DNA of 64,000 nucleotides from Artemisia argyi (taxonomy: Eukaryota > Streptophyta > Magnoliopsida > Asterales > Asteraceae), in NCBI GenBank assembly GCA_030686995.1, contig CM060691.1:93313743-93377742 (forward strand). Direction: 5' to 3'. Positions 35,980 to 47,142 of the stretch are shown one piece after another; positions within the stretch are counted from its first letter, which is position 1, and the number at the start of each line of letters is the position of its first letter. The position numbers and the translations under genes were made by a program. The notes under the pieces are model-generated. The model ran no database searches. It was not told the DNA's origin and saw only the letters and a list, made by a program, of their open reading frames with translations.

Positions 35980-36126
35980 CGAAATAGTTCAATGAATTTA
36001 ATTTACTAACAAAGGCACGAAGAAAAAGATAGACTAAAGAGAACCTAAAAATAAAAATAAAATCTTACTAGAAAGGAATCTAGCAAGTAGACCTAATAAA
36101 AAGAGATTCTAACCTAGACAATAACT

Positions 36127-36957
36127 AGTACACATCGGTTCATGTTTCCTAAGACGTTCAAGCATGTTACACAATGGAGATCTGCCAGTTTTCTTAAGCC
36201 TAACATTGAAATCATTCATCCAATACAACCATAAACAAGTAATCAACACATAATTAACATCTAGGTTTCATTAGATCTAAGCAAACACAAGATAGATCTA
36301 GCCTAGCATGTTAAAATCAAGACAAGCACAAGATATAATCAACTAACACATAGACATATTGATTGAATTAAGAGAAGACTTATCTCAATAGAACATGAAA
36401 GGAATCAAGGGGTGAAAACCCTTGAAAACACTATAAAATATGACCTAGGGTTTACAAAGTTTGGCCCTAGTTTTCTCCACCCAAGTTCCTCTCTAATGAA
36501 TGAGAAATAGAAAACTATATATAGAGTTTGATAGGTGACGGTGTCAAGAACAAAAGTCTGACGTCGTCATCTCGCCGCCAAATAGTTTCTCGGACTGCCT
36601 AGATCTGGGTCTGACGCCGTCATGTATTCCCCTTGTGCAGGCCGTCACCAAATTAACTCTTGACGCCCTTGTTGTGACGCCTTCAGGTTTGCACTGGGTC
36701 GTCATGGATTTTACTCTTGACGCCGTCAGGATCTTCCTCTTGACGCCGTCAGGTATTGTTCTCAGCATGGAAAATTAAGACTTTGCCGTTTTCTTCACTT
36801 TTATGCTCCAAAAACGTCCAAATTGCTTCCTTTTCCAGAATTCACTCCCAAAGTACCTAACATCACAAAAGGAACGATTTAAGGCAATATTTGATCAAAT
36901 AAATTCAATTCCGGGCTTAAATGACCCCCTAAAAGTGGTTCATTTTTCGCCTCATCA
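36127..36957 (-). repeat. Truncated 5' LTR of element B
   Basis: Matches about 23745-24572 of the 3' LTR. The U5-proximal half and the primer site are missing: at 36126/36127 the sequence passes from post-primer leader (reverse of gttattgtctaggttagaat) straight into mid-LTR sequence. The outer end is intact and adjoins TSD TTGAC. Confidence 0.88.
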
Positions 36958-37125
36958 TTGACTCGGATAGTTTTGACTCAGGTAATGTTGAGTTGGATAG
37001 TTTTGACTCGGTTAATGTTGAGTCAGATAGTCTTGCATTAACTCCTCCAAATCCAGTTCATGATTAACACTCTCAAGCAAGGAAAACGCTTGATTCGGTT
37101 GCGAAGAAGACTGCGAGAAATCCAT
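36958..37125 (-). pseudogene. PIF/Harbinger ORF1, first 56 codons, separated by element B
   Basis: Starts ATG at 37125 (MDFSQSSSQPNQAF) and continues through repeats of the type NYPTQ/NYPSQ to a CAA codon inside the target duplication. One in-frame stop (TAA) occurs after DYLTQH. Without element B this reads in frame into 23145 and on to 22111, giving an ancestral ORF of about 400 codons, as expected for Harbinger ORF1. Confidence 0.8.
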
Positions 37126-38409
37126 GTTAGATCATACGACGACCCACTTGGTGATTGGTGAAAATCAGTATTAGTACGATACGGTGGGACATATGGACGA
37201 GTAAGGTAAAACGCGTTTGATTTTGATTCAGTTGTGGTAGTCGTGTTTGATATTCAAAAGCGGGTGCACGAAAGTGAATACGCTGGTTCGGTTACGGGTT
37301 CTAGTAATACCTGCCCGTTTACCCGTACCCGTATCCGTACTCGTATACCCAAATTTGTACCCGTTTTTTTGCTATGTTATATAAGGCCCAAATCAGTTTT
37401 GGATTTTAACCCTCTACAAAATTTGTGTCTACTCTACTCCTTAATAACCTATAACCTATATGTTGGTAACTACAAACAATTAAATTAACACTCACACCTG
37501 ACGCTTCAATTCTCACAAACATGACATATTAACTCTTTAATCTTCAAACTTTACAAATACTCATGCCTAAACATAACTCTTTCATCTTTAAAGTTTAGGT
37601 TCACACTTCACGGAATCACATGCTCTTCACTTCTCATATCTTTTTAATTGTATTCTATAGTGTATAATAGGCGTGTATATCATATACGAGATTGATCATC
37701 AATTATTTAAATTCTAAAAACCTTGAATATATTAGGGTGTTATGGTTTTTTATTTTTTGTGAAGTTTTTTTTTAACTTGAAACACGTAAACTTGTACAAC
37801 AATTATTTAATTGGGGATAACTGAAACCCGTGGGGAAAACCGACAAACCAATGGATAATACTAATCGGGTATTGGGGCGGGTTTGGGTGTGGATATTATA
37901 AACGGGTGCAGGTAAGGGTTCACTAAAACCCGCCCCGAACCCGCCCCGTTGCCATCCCTAGGTGGTGATGTTACACTAGTTAATTGGAACTTCGGATCCG
38001 GCGAGAAGTTCAAATTTGGGACATTTTTAGGTAGTCGGGATTTTGGGGGTTTTGATTTGGGAGTTTTTTTTGCTTGACATGATGAATATTGATGAGAAGT
38101 TTTTTGAATTGTGTTTGAAATTGTGTATTTAGAAGTGTGTTTGAGGTTGTTATTTATAATGTTGTAAAATTGGTGAAATTTAAAGAAAAACAAGTTCTTT
38201 TTTTTTAATATTTTTTTTTAAATGTCAAACGATCCATTTTTTTTGTTTGTGTGTTTTGAACTCGGCCGAAAAAACGACCTAGTCGTTTGATATGTTGCAC
38301 GCTGGCCGACGGCGACTGAACACCCACAATGGGCGACCGAGTGTGATCGATCGGTCGACCGATTGGCTCAACCGACTGTTGTGCATAGTCTTATATATGA
38401 GCTTTAATA
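37126..38409. other. Region without intact gene; remnants of small DNA elements
   Basis: 37290-37345 and 37860-37965 are rich in CCCGT/ACCCG and GGGCGGG motifs; the latter ends in ccccgttgccatccct, the style of hAT-derived MITEs, but I could not fix the ends. On the minus strand 38125-37970 looks like a 5' UTR and first codons (MSSKKNSQIKTPKIPTT) of another Harbinger-type ORF1, cut off at a stop. Both readings are weak. Confidence 0.3.
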
Positions 38410-38439
38410 TTACAACTTATCGTCGTCTATTACACATTT

Positions 38440-38625
38440 ACAGTTAATGTTTTTGCCTAAGCTTCTCAAACCCTCTTTGGCAGAGTTAGCATGATATTGA
38501 CTATGGATCAAAGCCCCTCTGAAATGGCAAATCAACCCATGTGTTTTTACTCCCACTAGCACGGCAAGCCGCTTGTCACGTTCATCTTCAGCACAAAAGG
38601 GATGGTTCTTGGTCATCTTTGCACA
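38440..38625 (-). pseudogene. Gene fragment of unknown family, copy 2
   Basis: Minus-strand segment PFCAEDERDKRLAVLVG, then CHFRGAL, YHAN and GLRSLGKNI, related to 15380-15620. It has an open frame of about 68 codons but no start context, partner exons or neighbours that would make a gene. Function unknown. Confidence 0.4.
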
Positions 38626-38930
38626 TGTGGTACCTAACTAAGCCAACCTTAAATTCTTCTAACTCGTAGAGGAACTAAGTCCGTGTCTTTGACACAAAAA
38701 TGTAATCTCTTAACTCTCGATGTTGTGAATCACTTGAATAATTACAGAAATTTGTTAAATTTATCATACTTGTACAAACGACTCAATCAAATAGGACTAT
38801 CTATCTTCATATGAGGATAATAACTTAGGTAACTTGGAATAACATATGCACAAAATCTTAAAGAATATAATTAAACTAGCTAGCATAGTACCCACACAAA
38901 ATGATGAGAAAAGATATTTTATCATGGTTT

Positions 38931-39044
38931 TGTGAGTGAATAGAATCGTATGTCTCATTCATTGCCTCAATGTTTACATTATATAAGATACAATATGGGC
39001 TAGCTACATAACGGGCCTAAACAAACAATACTTGTCGTCTAACA
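38931..39044 (-). repeat. 3' LTR of the Copia element
   Basis: Minus-strand TGTTAGACGACAAG... to ...TTCTATTCACTCACA, 114 bp, preceded by CTGCGGGGGAG. A second copy lies at 39250-39357. Confidence 0.8.
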
Positions 39045-39249
39045 CTCCCCCGCAGTTTGAGCGGCAGGAGACCGAACACTCAAGCTGTCACGAAACTCAA
39101 CAAATAATGCAGATGGTAAGCCTTTGGTAAAAATATCAGCAAACTGAAACCGAGAAGGAACATGTAGGACTCGAACTTGACCAATAACAACCAAATCACG
39201 AACAAAATGAATATCAATCTCAATGTGCTTGGTTCGCTGATGCTGAACA
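39045..39249 (-). pseudogene. Duplicated pol tail between the two LTR copies
   Basis: Encodes QHQRTKHIEIDIHFVRDL through AQTAGEC, the same C-terminal RNase H segment as 39355-39565 with a few substitutions. It forms a tandem repeat of pol tail plus LTR. Confidence 0.85.
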
Positions 39250-39357
39250 GGTAAGTGAATAGAATCGTATGTCTCATTCATTTCCTCAATCTTCACATTA
39301 TATAAATATGGGTTAGCTACATAACGGGCCTAAACAAACAATACTTATCGTCTAACA
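39250..39357 (-). repeat. Second (internal) LTR copy of the Copia element
   Basis: Shares the TGTTAGACGATAAG start and the gattctattcactta end with 38931-39044, with one short internal deletion. The stop codon of pol lies within its first six bases (TGT TAG). Confidence 0.8.
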
Positions 39358-42300
39358 CTCCCCCGCAGTTTGAGCAGGAGGAGACCCAACACTCAAGCTG
39401 TCACGAAACTCAACAAACAACTCAGATGGTAAGCCTTTGGTAAAAATATCAGCAAACTGAAACCGAGAAGGAACATGTAGGAGTCGAACTTGACCAGTAG
39501 CAACCAAATCACGAACAAAATGAATATCAATCTCAATATGCTTGGTCCGCTGATGCTGAACAGGATTAGAGGACAAGTGCAATCCACTCACATTATCACA
39601 ATAAACTATAGTAGCAGAGGACAAAGGTATATGAAGCTCACGTAGTAAATTCCGAAGCCAACATGTTTCAGCTACATCATTGGCAACACCACGATACTCA
39701 GCCTCAGCACTAGAACGAGAAAGCGTTGGCTGACGCTTAGAGGACCATGATAGTAAGTTGTTGCCAAGAAATAACCTGATGTTGACCATCGAGTAGTAGG
39801 GCAACCAGCCCAATCAGCATCCGAATAAGCAACCAAGGACTCAGTAGTAGAAGAAAATAAATGTAAACCATAAGCCTGAGTCCCCTGAACATATATAAAC
39901 AAACTTGCTGCACAACATATGTAATATCAGGTCTAGTGAAGGTGAGATACTGAAGAGAACCTGCAAGACTCCGATATAACTTAGGATCAGAAACCGGATC
40001 ACCAGCATCACCCAATTTAGGCTCAGTGTCAACAGGAGTCCGAGAAGGATTACAACCAACCATATGTGCACGCTCCAAAATCTCCATAGCATACTTACGC
40101 TGAGACAAAAACATCCCAGAAGAGCCACGCGTAACCGACACACCCAAAAAATAGTTAAAAGCACCCAAATCAGTCATAGAGAACTCCTTATGCAAAAAAG
40201 CAATAATCCTCTGTAATAAACTATCAGAGGAAGCAGTGAGCATAATATCATCCACATATAGTAACAGAAAAGTAGTATCCTCACCCTGTCTGTAAATAAA
40301 CAAAGAAGAGTCACAACGACTAGAATTAAACCCAATAGTAGTAATGTAAGCAGCAAACCGCCGAAAGCATGCCCGAGGCGCCTGCTTAAGATCATAAAGA
40401 GACCTCTATAATAAACAAACGTAATTCGGATGCACTGGATCCCGAAAACCAGGAGGTTGATGCATATAAACAGTTTCAGCTAATTCACCATGTAAAAAAG
40501 CATTCTTGACATCAAGCTGATGAACAGGCCAATGTCGAGAAATAGCGAGGCTAAGAACAGTCTGAATGGTGCCCGGCTTAACAACCAGACTAAAGGTCTC
40601 ATCAACATCAACCCCCTCAATCTGTGTGCTACCATTGGAAACAAGACGTGCCATATACCGACTAAGAGTGCCATCAGCCAAATATTTATGACGAAATAAC
40701 CACATACAACTAACAACATTGACACCCTCAGGTCTAGGTACACGAGTCCAAGTTTTATTCTTAAGAAGTGCATTATACTCATCATACATAGGATTTCGCC
40801 AATTAGGATCATTAAAAGCATCTTTATATGACCGAGGCAAAGGAGAAACAGGAGACACATGACCAGCATACTTAGGATTGGAACGAGTAATCCCCGCGCG
40901 AGAATGTGTGACCATGGGATGAGTAGATACAACAGGTGGAGGCGAAGGCGGTATAGGAGGTGTTAGTGCAGGAACAGGATCATTTGGTGGAGGTGGAGGT
41001 GTAGGTGGTGCAAGGATATCGGTTGGTGTTAGTTCAGGAGCAATTGGTGTTGGTTCAGGAGCAATTGGGGTAGTGCGGATAATGGTGGAAATGAGATTGG
41101 AAGAATCTTCCAAAAAATCATATGAGTGGGTGGGTTTGGAAGGATGCGATTGAAATGGAAAAACCGTTTCATCAAAGGTAACATGGCGAGAGATGATAAT
41201 TTTGTTGGTGTTAAGATCAAGACAACAATAGCCAAAATGATTGGCTGTGTGTCCCAGAAAGATTGCAGGTGTGGCACGAGGTCCTAATTTATGATTGGTA
41301 TCGATATGTGGGTAACAAAGGTATCCAAAAACACGAAGAACACTATAATCAGGTGTAGCACCAAAAAGTCGAGTAAAGGGGATCTCATTATTAATGGCAC
41401 GAGAAGGTAATATATTCAATAAATAAACAGCCATATTAAAAGGCTCAGTCCAACAGTTTGGTGGTAGGTGTGCTTGAAACAATAAAGTACGAATAAGATT
41501 ATTTATGGTACGAATCATGCGCTCAGATTTTCCATTTTGTTTGAGATGTGCAAGGGCAAGAAAATCTAAATTGGATGCCATGGGTGGAAAATAATTTATG
41601 AAAGGCAGTATTATCAAACTCACCACCATTATCACACTGAAACAATTTAATTTCACACTTAAACTGAGTACGAACATAACTACGAAACAACTGAAATTTA
41701 GACAAAACATCAGATTTATTCATTAACGGATAAACCCAAACATACTGAGAGTAATGATCCAGAAACAAAACATAATACTTGAAACCAGAAAGACTCAGAA
41801 TTGGGGATGTCCACAAATCTGAGTGAACAATGTCAAAACAAGAAGTAACAGAACTAGACGAACTAACAAACGAAAGCTTCACATGTTTACCAAGCTGACA
41901 AGCATGACAAAGAACGGGAAGCTTCTCTTTATTACAGGAAATAGAATCACTAGACACAAGAACGGGAAGCTTCTCTTTATTACAGGAACGGGATGTCTAA
42001 GTCGTTGATGCCACATATACTGACTGGTAAGATATGCTTGAGGAATGGGAGAAGGCTTCGTAACAGTATAGAGATCACCCGTGCTATCACAATGGAGGAG
42101 TACCCATCGAGTTAGGAAGTCCTTCATAGAAAAACCAAAAGGATCAAATTCAACAGTGCAATAATTATCACGAACAAATTGACGCACATAAATTAGATTT
42201 TTGACAATTTGAGGAGTGATCAAAACATTATTTAAACGAAGAGGATGAAAAGGGGTAGACAAAATACTATGACCAGAGTTAGTGGCAGGAATGAAACGCC

Positions 42301-42420
42301 CATCACCAACCGCAACAGACGGATAAATGCACTCATTAAGAATATAACTAAGACTATGTACAGAATCATTAAGGTGAGAGCTCGCACCTGTATCCATATT
42401 CCAGTTGCTAGTAGCCGGTT
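39352..42420 (-). pseudogene. Copia pol (protease, integrase, RT, RNase H), frameshifted
   Basis: In order on the minus strand: protease MDTGASSHL (about 42397), GAG-pre-integrase YMWHQRLRHP, zinc finger CHACQLGKH, integrase acids in [16 protein letters not shown] and [18 protein letters not shown] and the YVDD box LLLYVDDIML (about 40250), RNase H SDADWAGC and SAEAEYRGVA, then FADIFTKGLP. The frame changes at least five times (for example near 41890, 41530-41700, 40400, 39890 and 39800), and a 28-bp duplication occurs at about 41911-41985. The lineage call (Ale/Retrofit) rests on the short LTR and the C-terminal motif. Confidence 0.88.
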
Positions 42421-42779
42421 CTTGAAGAGTGGTGGTATTAAAGACATTTGGTAAAAAGTCTCTTGACCCGAACCCTGTGAACCTGATGCTAGTAGTTGAC
42501 CTTGGTGAAAACCGGCTGGTGATGGTCCTTGCTGAACCATACCTGGACCGAACTGAACCCTAAGTTGTGAACCTGCAAACTGAACCCCATGTGGTAGACC
42601 TTGAAACCCCTGCGACTGCTGAGAACATGCAGCAAACAGAACCCCCTGTGCAACGTGAACCCCCTGCGAAACAAACCTGTCGCCCCAAACTGAACCCCCT
42701 ATGGTAGTAGACCGTGAACCCATTGAGCAACATTATGTCCTGCCCCCTGTGGTAAACCTTGAACACCCTATGGAAACAC

Positions 42780-43834
42780 TTAGGCCGAATAGAGAGGCTG
42801 GGATTGGTATTGTAGTTGAGCTGGTCCATAAGGATGGTTATTCATAGTATAAGCAACATGAGAGGTATTGGTAGTATAAGCAAAAAGAGGAGTAGTTTGG
42901 CTAGACGCAGAGGTAAACCCTAACTTAGCCAACAATTGTCGCAAGGTATCCATATCCGACATAGGAGATGATGAACCGGAAGTACGAGGGAGTAAATTAG
43001 ACTTACCATGAACACCATTGTGAAGATACCGACACGCCTCACCAAAATGACAATGACCTTTAGCAAAAAGAAAACAAGGTTTGTTCAATTTTTCAAAGGA
43101 TTAGACGAACGCCGAGCATTATTATTTGCCAATAGGACCATAGGAGAAGCGGATGTAGCATCCACAAGCGGGTCTTGAACCTTAGATTTCATACGCATCT
43201 CTTGCGTGGTAAATAAAGAACGAACCGTCTTGAGATCGGGAAAGGGTTCCCTACTAGCAATGACTGTAGAAATCACATCATACGTGTTTGGCAAGCCTTC
43301 AAGTGCAAACGTAACAATATCGTCATTGCTAAGAGGAGAACCAAGACCATTTAACACTGAAGCAATTGACTCAGTTTTCTGAAAGTAGGCATCAATTGTT
43401 AAGTCCCCAAGCTTCAAATTCCGTAGCTCCGCCTTCAAAGCCATAGCTCATGGGCGTTTATTGTCTTGAAAAATTGTTTGAAGGTACACCAACGCCTCTT
43501 TAGCAGTTTGGGGATTAAGAACAACCAACCGCTTTTGAAGATTCGATGCAAGTGTGGAAAAGATCCAAGACCGAATAATGATATCAACCTTTAGCCATTC
43601 CGGATCCCTAGTTGGTGGTGAAGAAGGTGTAGTAGAGGAGGACTCAGGTGGATCAACAAGATGGTCCAAGATGCCATAACCATGACAAAGGTGACAAAAA
43701 TAATACACCTATGAGGAGTAATTCATCTCATCAACATCCAGTTTGATGGGAACAAAAGTTGTTAAGTGATTCATAGCCATTAGTTTATTCGACAAAGTGA
43801 GAACCGGTGGAGGAGGAGTTGTATCCGTAGTCAT
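42780..43834 (-). pseudogene. Copia gag with CCCH zinc finger, broken
   Basis: ATG at 43834 (MTTDTTPPPP). Nonsense codons at about 43709 (Trp to TAG, after MNYSS) and 43445 (Arg to TGA), and a frameshift near 43085. The UBN2-type gag core includes LKAELRNLKLGDLTIDAYF. The nucleic-acid binding motif is a CCCH finger (CFLFAKGHCHFGEACRYLH) in place of the usual CCHC knuckle. The region 42420-42780 is a frame-scrambled, Gly/Gln-rich repeat linking gag to pol. Confidence 0.82.
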
Positions 43835-44359
43835 GGTAAAGATCGAATGGGATGGTTAGGGTTTATAAAGGGTAATCAAACAGGAACTCACCTTGGTCGA
43901 TAGAAACACAAGTCGACAGAAGCGAACACAAGCAGAAGTCGACAACACACCTTGGTCGACAAACAATTTAAACACACCTCGACAACACACTTGGTCGAGA
44001 AACTATTAAACGGAAACTGGAAACAATAATTTTGAAACAGCAAACTTCAAACGAACAACATTTAGATAACTTTGAAACTTCAAACTTCAAACAATAACTT
44101 TAAAAACATTAAATCCAAATTCACTAACCCATAATATAGCAGCATGCAAATATACGTAGGAATGGAACAACTATAATCAATAATATAGGAATGCAAATAT
44201 ACGTAGGAAGAGTAGACCCACGATTCATTTATAAATGCCACCGACCCACGTTGAATCAATAATGAATTGATATAATCGATCAGTGGGTTTATAAAGTAGA
44301 GTACACCATGCAAAAAACAACAAAACAAGGATATACTTTCTCTTAGGGGTGAAACACAA

Positions 44360-44394
<35 letters not shown>

Positions 44395-44428
44395 TGCTAA
44401 AGGTTGATTAGGGTTTAGAATCGTAGAT

Positions 44429-44442
44429 GGTAACTGATACCA
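44429..44442 (-). other. Primer binding site of the Copia element (initiator Met-tRNA)
   Basis: Minus-strand TGGTATCAGTTACC immediately after the LTR end ...CACTTACA (44443). Confidence 0.8.
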
Positions 44443-44460
44443 TGTAAGTGAATAGAATCG

Positions 44461-45711
44461 AGCAGAAGAAGCCATTGAAGCCATTAAGTCGCTAAGTCAC
44501 AGATGCTCGGACCAAGCACAAGAATCCCTTGACAACATTCTTCTAGATCTATACAAGGTTAGATCGTAAAAAAAAAAAAAAAAAAAAAAAAATGTACTCT
44601 TTTTTCCTCAAAAAGATAGAACAAAATTCTTAAATTCAATTGTGATTTGCAGAAATGTGGAAGATTTGATGACCAAATAGGATTGTTGAGACATAAGTTG
44701 TTCTTGATCCAAAAAGGCATGGCTTTCAACGGGAAGCGAACGAAAACCGCACGATCTCAAGGAAAGAAGTTTCAAGTATCGATCCAGCAGGAGGCGACTA
44801 GACTGCTGGTAAGATCAAATGAAATTAAATTCATCAATCATGATCAACAGGGAATTTTGGTAAACATTTTTTTTTTCCTCCCCTTATTAACTTTGTAGGG
44901 AAATCTTGGGTGGGCACTAATGCAACAAAACCACTACATTGAGGCTGAAGATGCATACAGGAGAGCATTAGTTATAGCACCCGATAACAACAAGATGTGC
45001 AATTTGGGCATATGTTTGATGAAACAGGGCAGAATTGGTGAGGCAAAAGACACGCTTTGGTTAGTTAAGCCCGCAGAGATGGACGGGCCGAGAGGGGTGG
45101 ACTCACATCTCAAGGCCTATGAACGAGCCCAACAAATGCTAAGGGACCTCGAATCTGAGATGATGAATACCGGTAGTGATGGTGTTGAGCAGAGGAAACT
45201 GTTTGATGCGTTTTTGGGTTCTTCTGCTATTTGGCAGCCTCAACCTTGTACAGAACACAATGTATCCTTGCCGCCTTTAAATCCGCGTAAAACCCAAGAT
45301 GGTTTTGCCAATCAGAATGTTAATTCAAACATCATAGCTAATAAATCAGTAACGGGTGAATTTAGGAATTCACTTGATATTGGTGCAAATCCCTTTAATG
45401 CATCAAATTTGGTTAAAGTTCCACCATACATGCCAGAAGGTCTTAAGAGAACAAGGTCTGGAGATACTGCCAATATGGAAGCAAGCAAGATCCGAAGGAG
45501 GTCAGTTTCACCTGAGAAAAATGCAGATTTCACCGAGTTTTTCCCTGACAGAAAGGACTTTGAAGAAGGCATTATTGTTGCGGTTTTGGGGTCGAGCAGT
45601 GAACCTGGGAATGTGGTTGTGAAATCTCAGTCAGGAATAGTTGTCGAGAAAAAGATCAAAAAGAGGCTGAAGGTTCAAGATATTACTTCATCTCTCAGTC
45701 CAAGAGCCTGA
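44461..45711 (+). pseudogene. POLLENLESS3/TDM1 (MS5)-like TPR gene, 5' part missing
   Basis: Family members carry TPR repeats; Arabidopsis TDM1/MS5 acts in exit from meiosis II in male meiocytes. Visible exons are 44461-44557 (starting inside the motif EEAIEAIKSLSHRCSDQAQ), 44653-44808 (KCGRFDDQIGLL to QQEATRLL) and 44899-45711 (GNLGWALMQQNHY to SLSPRA, then TGA), with GT/AG junctions and an open frame. KLFDAFLGSSAIWQPQPC is a family signature. The first exons, expected directly upstream, are absent: the sequence passes at 44460/44461 into the Copia LTR remnant, and nothing like them was seen beyond the Copia element. The remaining frame is clean, so the break may be recent or the piece may be transcribed from another promoter. 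Which paralog it is cannot be decided. Confidence 0.85.
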
Positions 45712-47142
45712 ACCTAAGATGACCGAGTTCTACTTCTGATTAGCAGTAGTCTAATTTATGTTGGTGATGATGGAGATAGACTTGTTCTCTCACAGCACCA
45801 TAGTCATAGTTCAGTGAAGGTACAAGTAAACTTGGTTTTCTTCCGAATGTTTTTGCACTTGGAAAAAACCTAACTTATTCAAATAGCATAGTTAAATAAG
45901 AATGTTATTTTATCAGTTTATTTATAATGACAATCATTTACACAATGTTATTCTTGTGTGTTGCCAACATAATTAATTTCTTTAAAAGCTGCATGAAGCT
46001 TGTTGAGCTTCTAATAATGCTTCAAGACCTGCAATAATTGAATGACTAACCTTACATGTGAACAGATTAAACGAGCTTTCCTGGTGACACTCTTCCTGCT
46101 CGTTTTGTCTTCACATAAAGTCTCACTGCAATTGCTCTCCACTATCAAGGCGCAGATGCCGGGTGTGGCCTATTTTGGCCCGCGAATTGCAAAACAATTT
46201 CAAAAAAATGTTATCTTTAGGTTGTGCTACACGATTTATACTTTCTGCTACATCCATTTACTTTTTGGCTACATAGATAGTAATAATTCCAATCATAATC
46301 TAAGCTAAAATTAAACTCAATTTCTAGAAGTTTGCTTAAAATCTGAATATATACACTAAGCTCAAATTATATAGTCCAAATTTAAATAACCCTAAACTAA
46401 AAGCATTAACTCTTCTTTTTCTTCACTGGTGATAGTATTGACGAAATAACTTGCATGGATATAAAGTTACATATAGAGACGTATTTGGAGGAATCCTAAT
46501 AGGATAACTACCTCTATAACTGAGTTAAATCTTTAACGACTAAAGCTGCAATTGTCGCCCATCAGAGACACTCGCTCGCCCGTGGTGGTGAACTTTTTTT
46601 GCTACATGGCCTCAAAATACCTGAATTGCCCCTATTGCTATCACTATGCTAGATGTTGGTATACCATCGAGTCGGTCTTATACATTGAACTTCTGACAAA
46701 TTGTGATTGCACTGTACTGAACCCTCTGTGGTGTAGTCTGTAGAGATCTGTTCTATGTCTTCTATACTTAAGAACCAAAGTGCTCCTCTATTTATACTTC
46801 ACTGATGGACATGACAGTTTCCAAATGTCCAGGGAGTAAGGTAAATTCTCGCCGATCACCAATCAAGTAACTTAGCAATTAATTCATAAAAATTATGGTA
46901 AAATCAAACTCACATAAACTCTCCAGAACATTTTCCAAAATATCTTCTACTCACTATTTGACTTGGTCGGCGGTGATCTTTATTTTGGAACAACAATTCC
47001 CTTTCGTTTCCTGCATCTTCATCACTTGCGCTTCCCTTCCAACTTCTCATTTTAGGTTCATGAGGATTCACATGTAAACAATGGTTTTAAGCTCTCATTA
47101 AAGCCCATAGTTCAGGTTCTGCCACTTGTTCTTAGTCTCGTT
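45712..47142. other. Intergenic region, no gene seen
   Basis: The 3' UTR of the TDM1-like gene probably occupies the first part. The rest has only short frames without protein-like character and no recognised repeat. Confidence 0.5.

Larger units (their letters stand above)
23151..36957 (-). mobile_element. Element B: Athila-family non-autonomous LTR retrotransposon, nested in Harbinger ORF1, TSD TTGAC
   Basis: The outer ends are LTR ends of the element A family, reversed, and the flanks are identical TTGAC (23146-23150, 36958-36962). On the minus strand the order is truncated 5' LTR, protease-like ORF, long non-coding region matching 4258-6717 of element A, polypurine tract, 3' LTR. No gag, RT or integrase is present. 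A Copia-type element (25410-33326) is inserted in the non-coding region. Removing both insertions gives an internal region of about 3.6 kb. Confidence 0.9.
38931..44460 (-). mobile_element. Decayed Ty1/Copia element (Ale/Retrofit-like) with about 114-bp LTRs
   Basis: On the minus strand: an 18-bp remnant of the 5' LTR (44460-44443), primer site, gag with CCCH motif, protease, integrase, RT, RNase H, polypurine tract CTGCGGGGGAG and a short LTR starting TGTTAGACG. Many frameshifts and stops make it non-functional. The pol tail and LTR are present twice in tandem (38931-39250 and 39250-39560). No matching target duplication is seen because the 5' LTR is truncated at the junction with the TDM1-like gene. 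Confidence 0.88.

Noticed and set aside
44080..44484. 134-codon minus ORF
   Set aside because: Runs from the TDM1-like exon in antisense through the Copia LTR remnant and a poly-T tract; no protein character.
46042..46743. Two plus-strand ORFs of 88 and 63 codons downstream of the TDM1-like gene
   Set aside because: No domain, no codon or splice support, no neighbour evidence.
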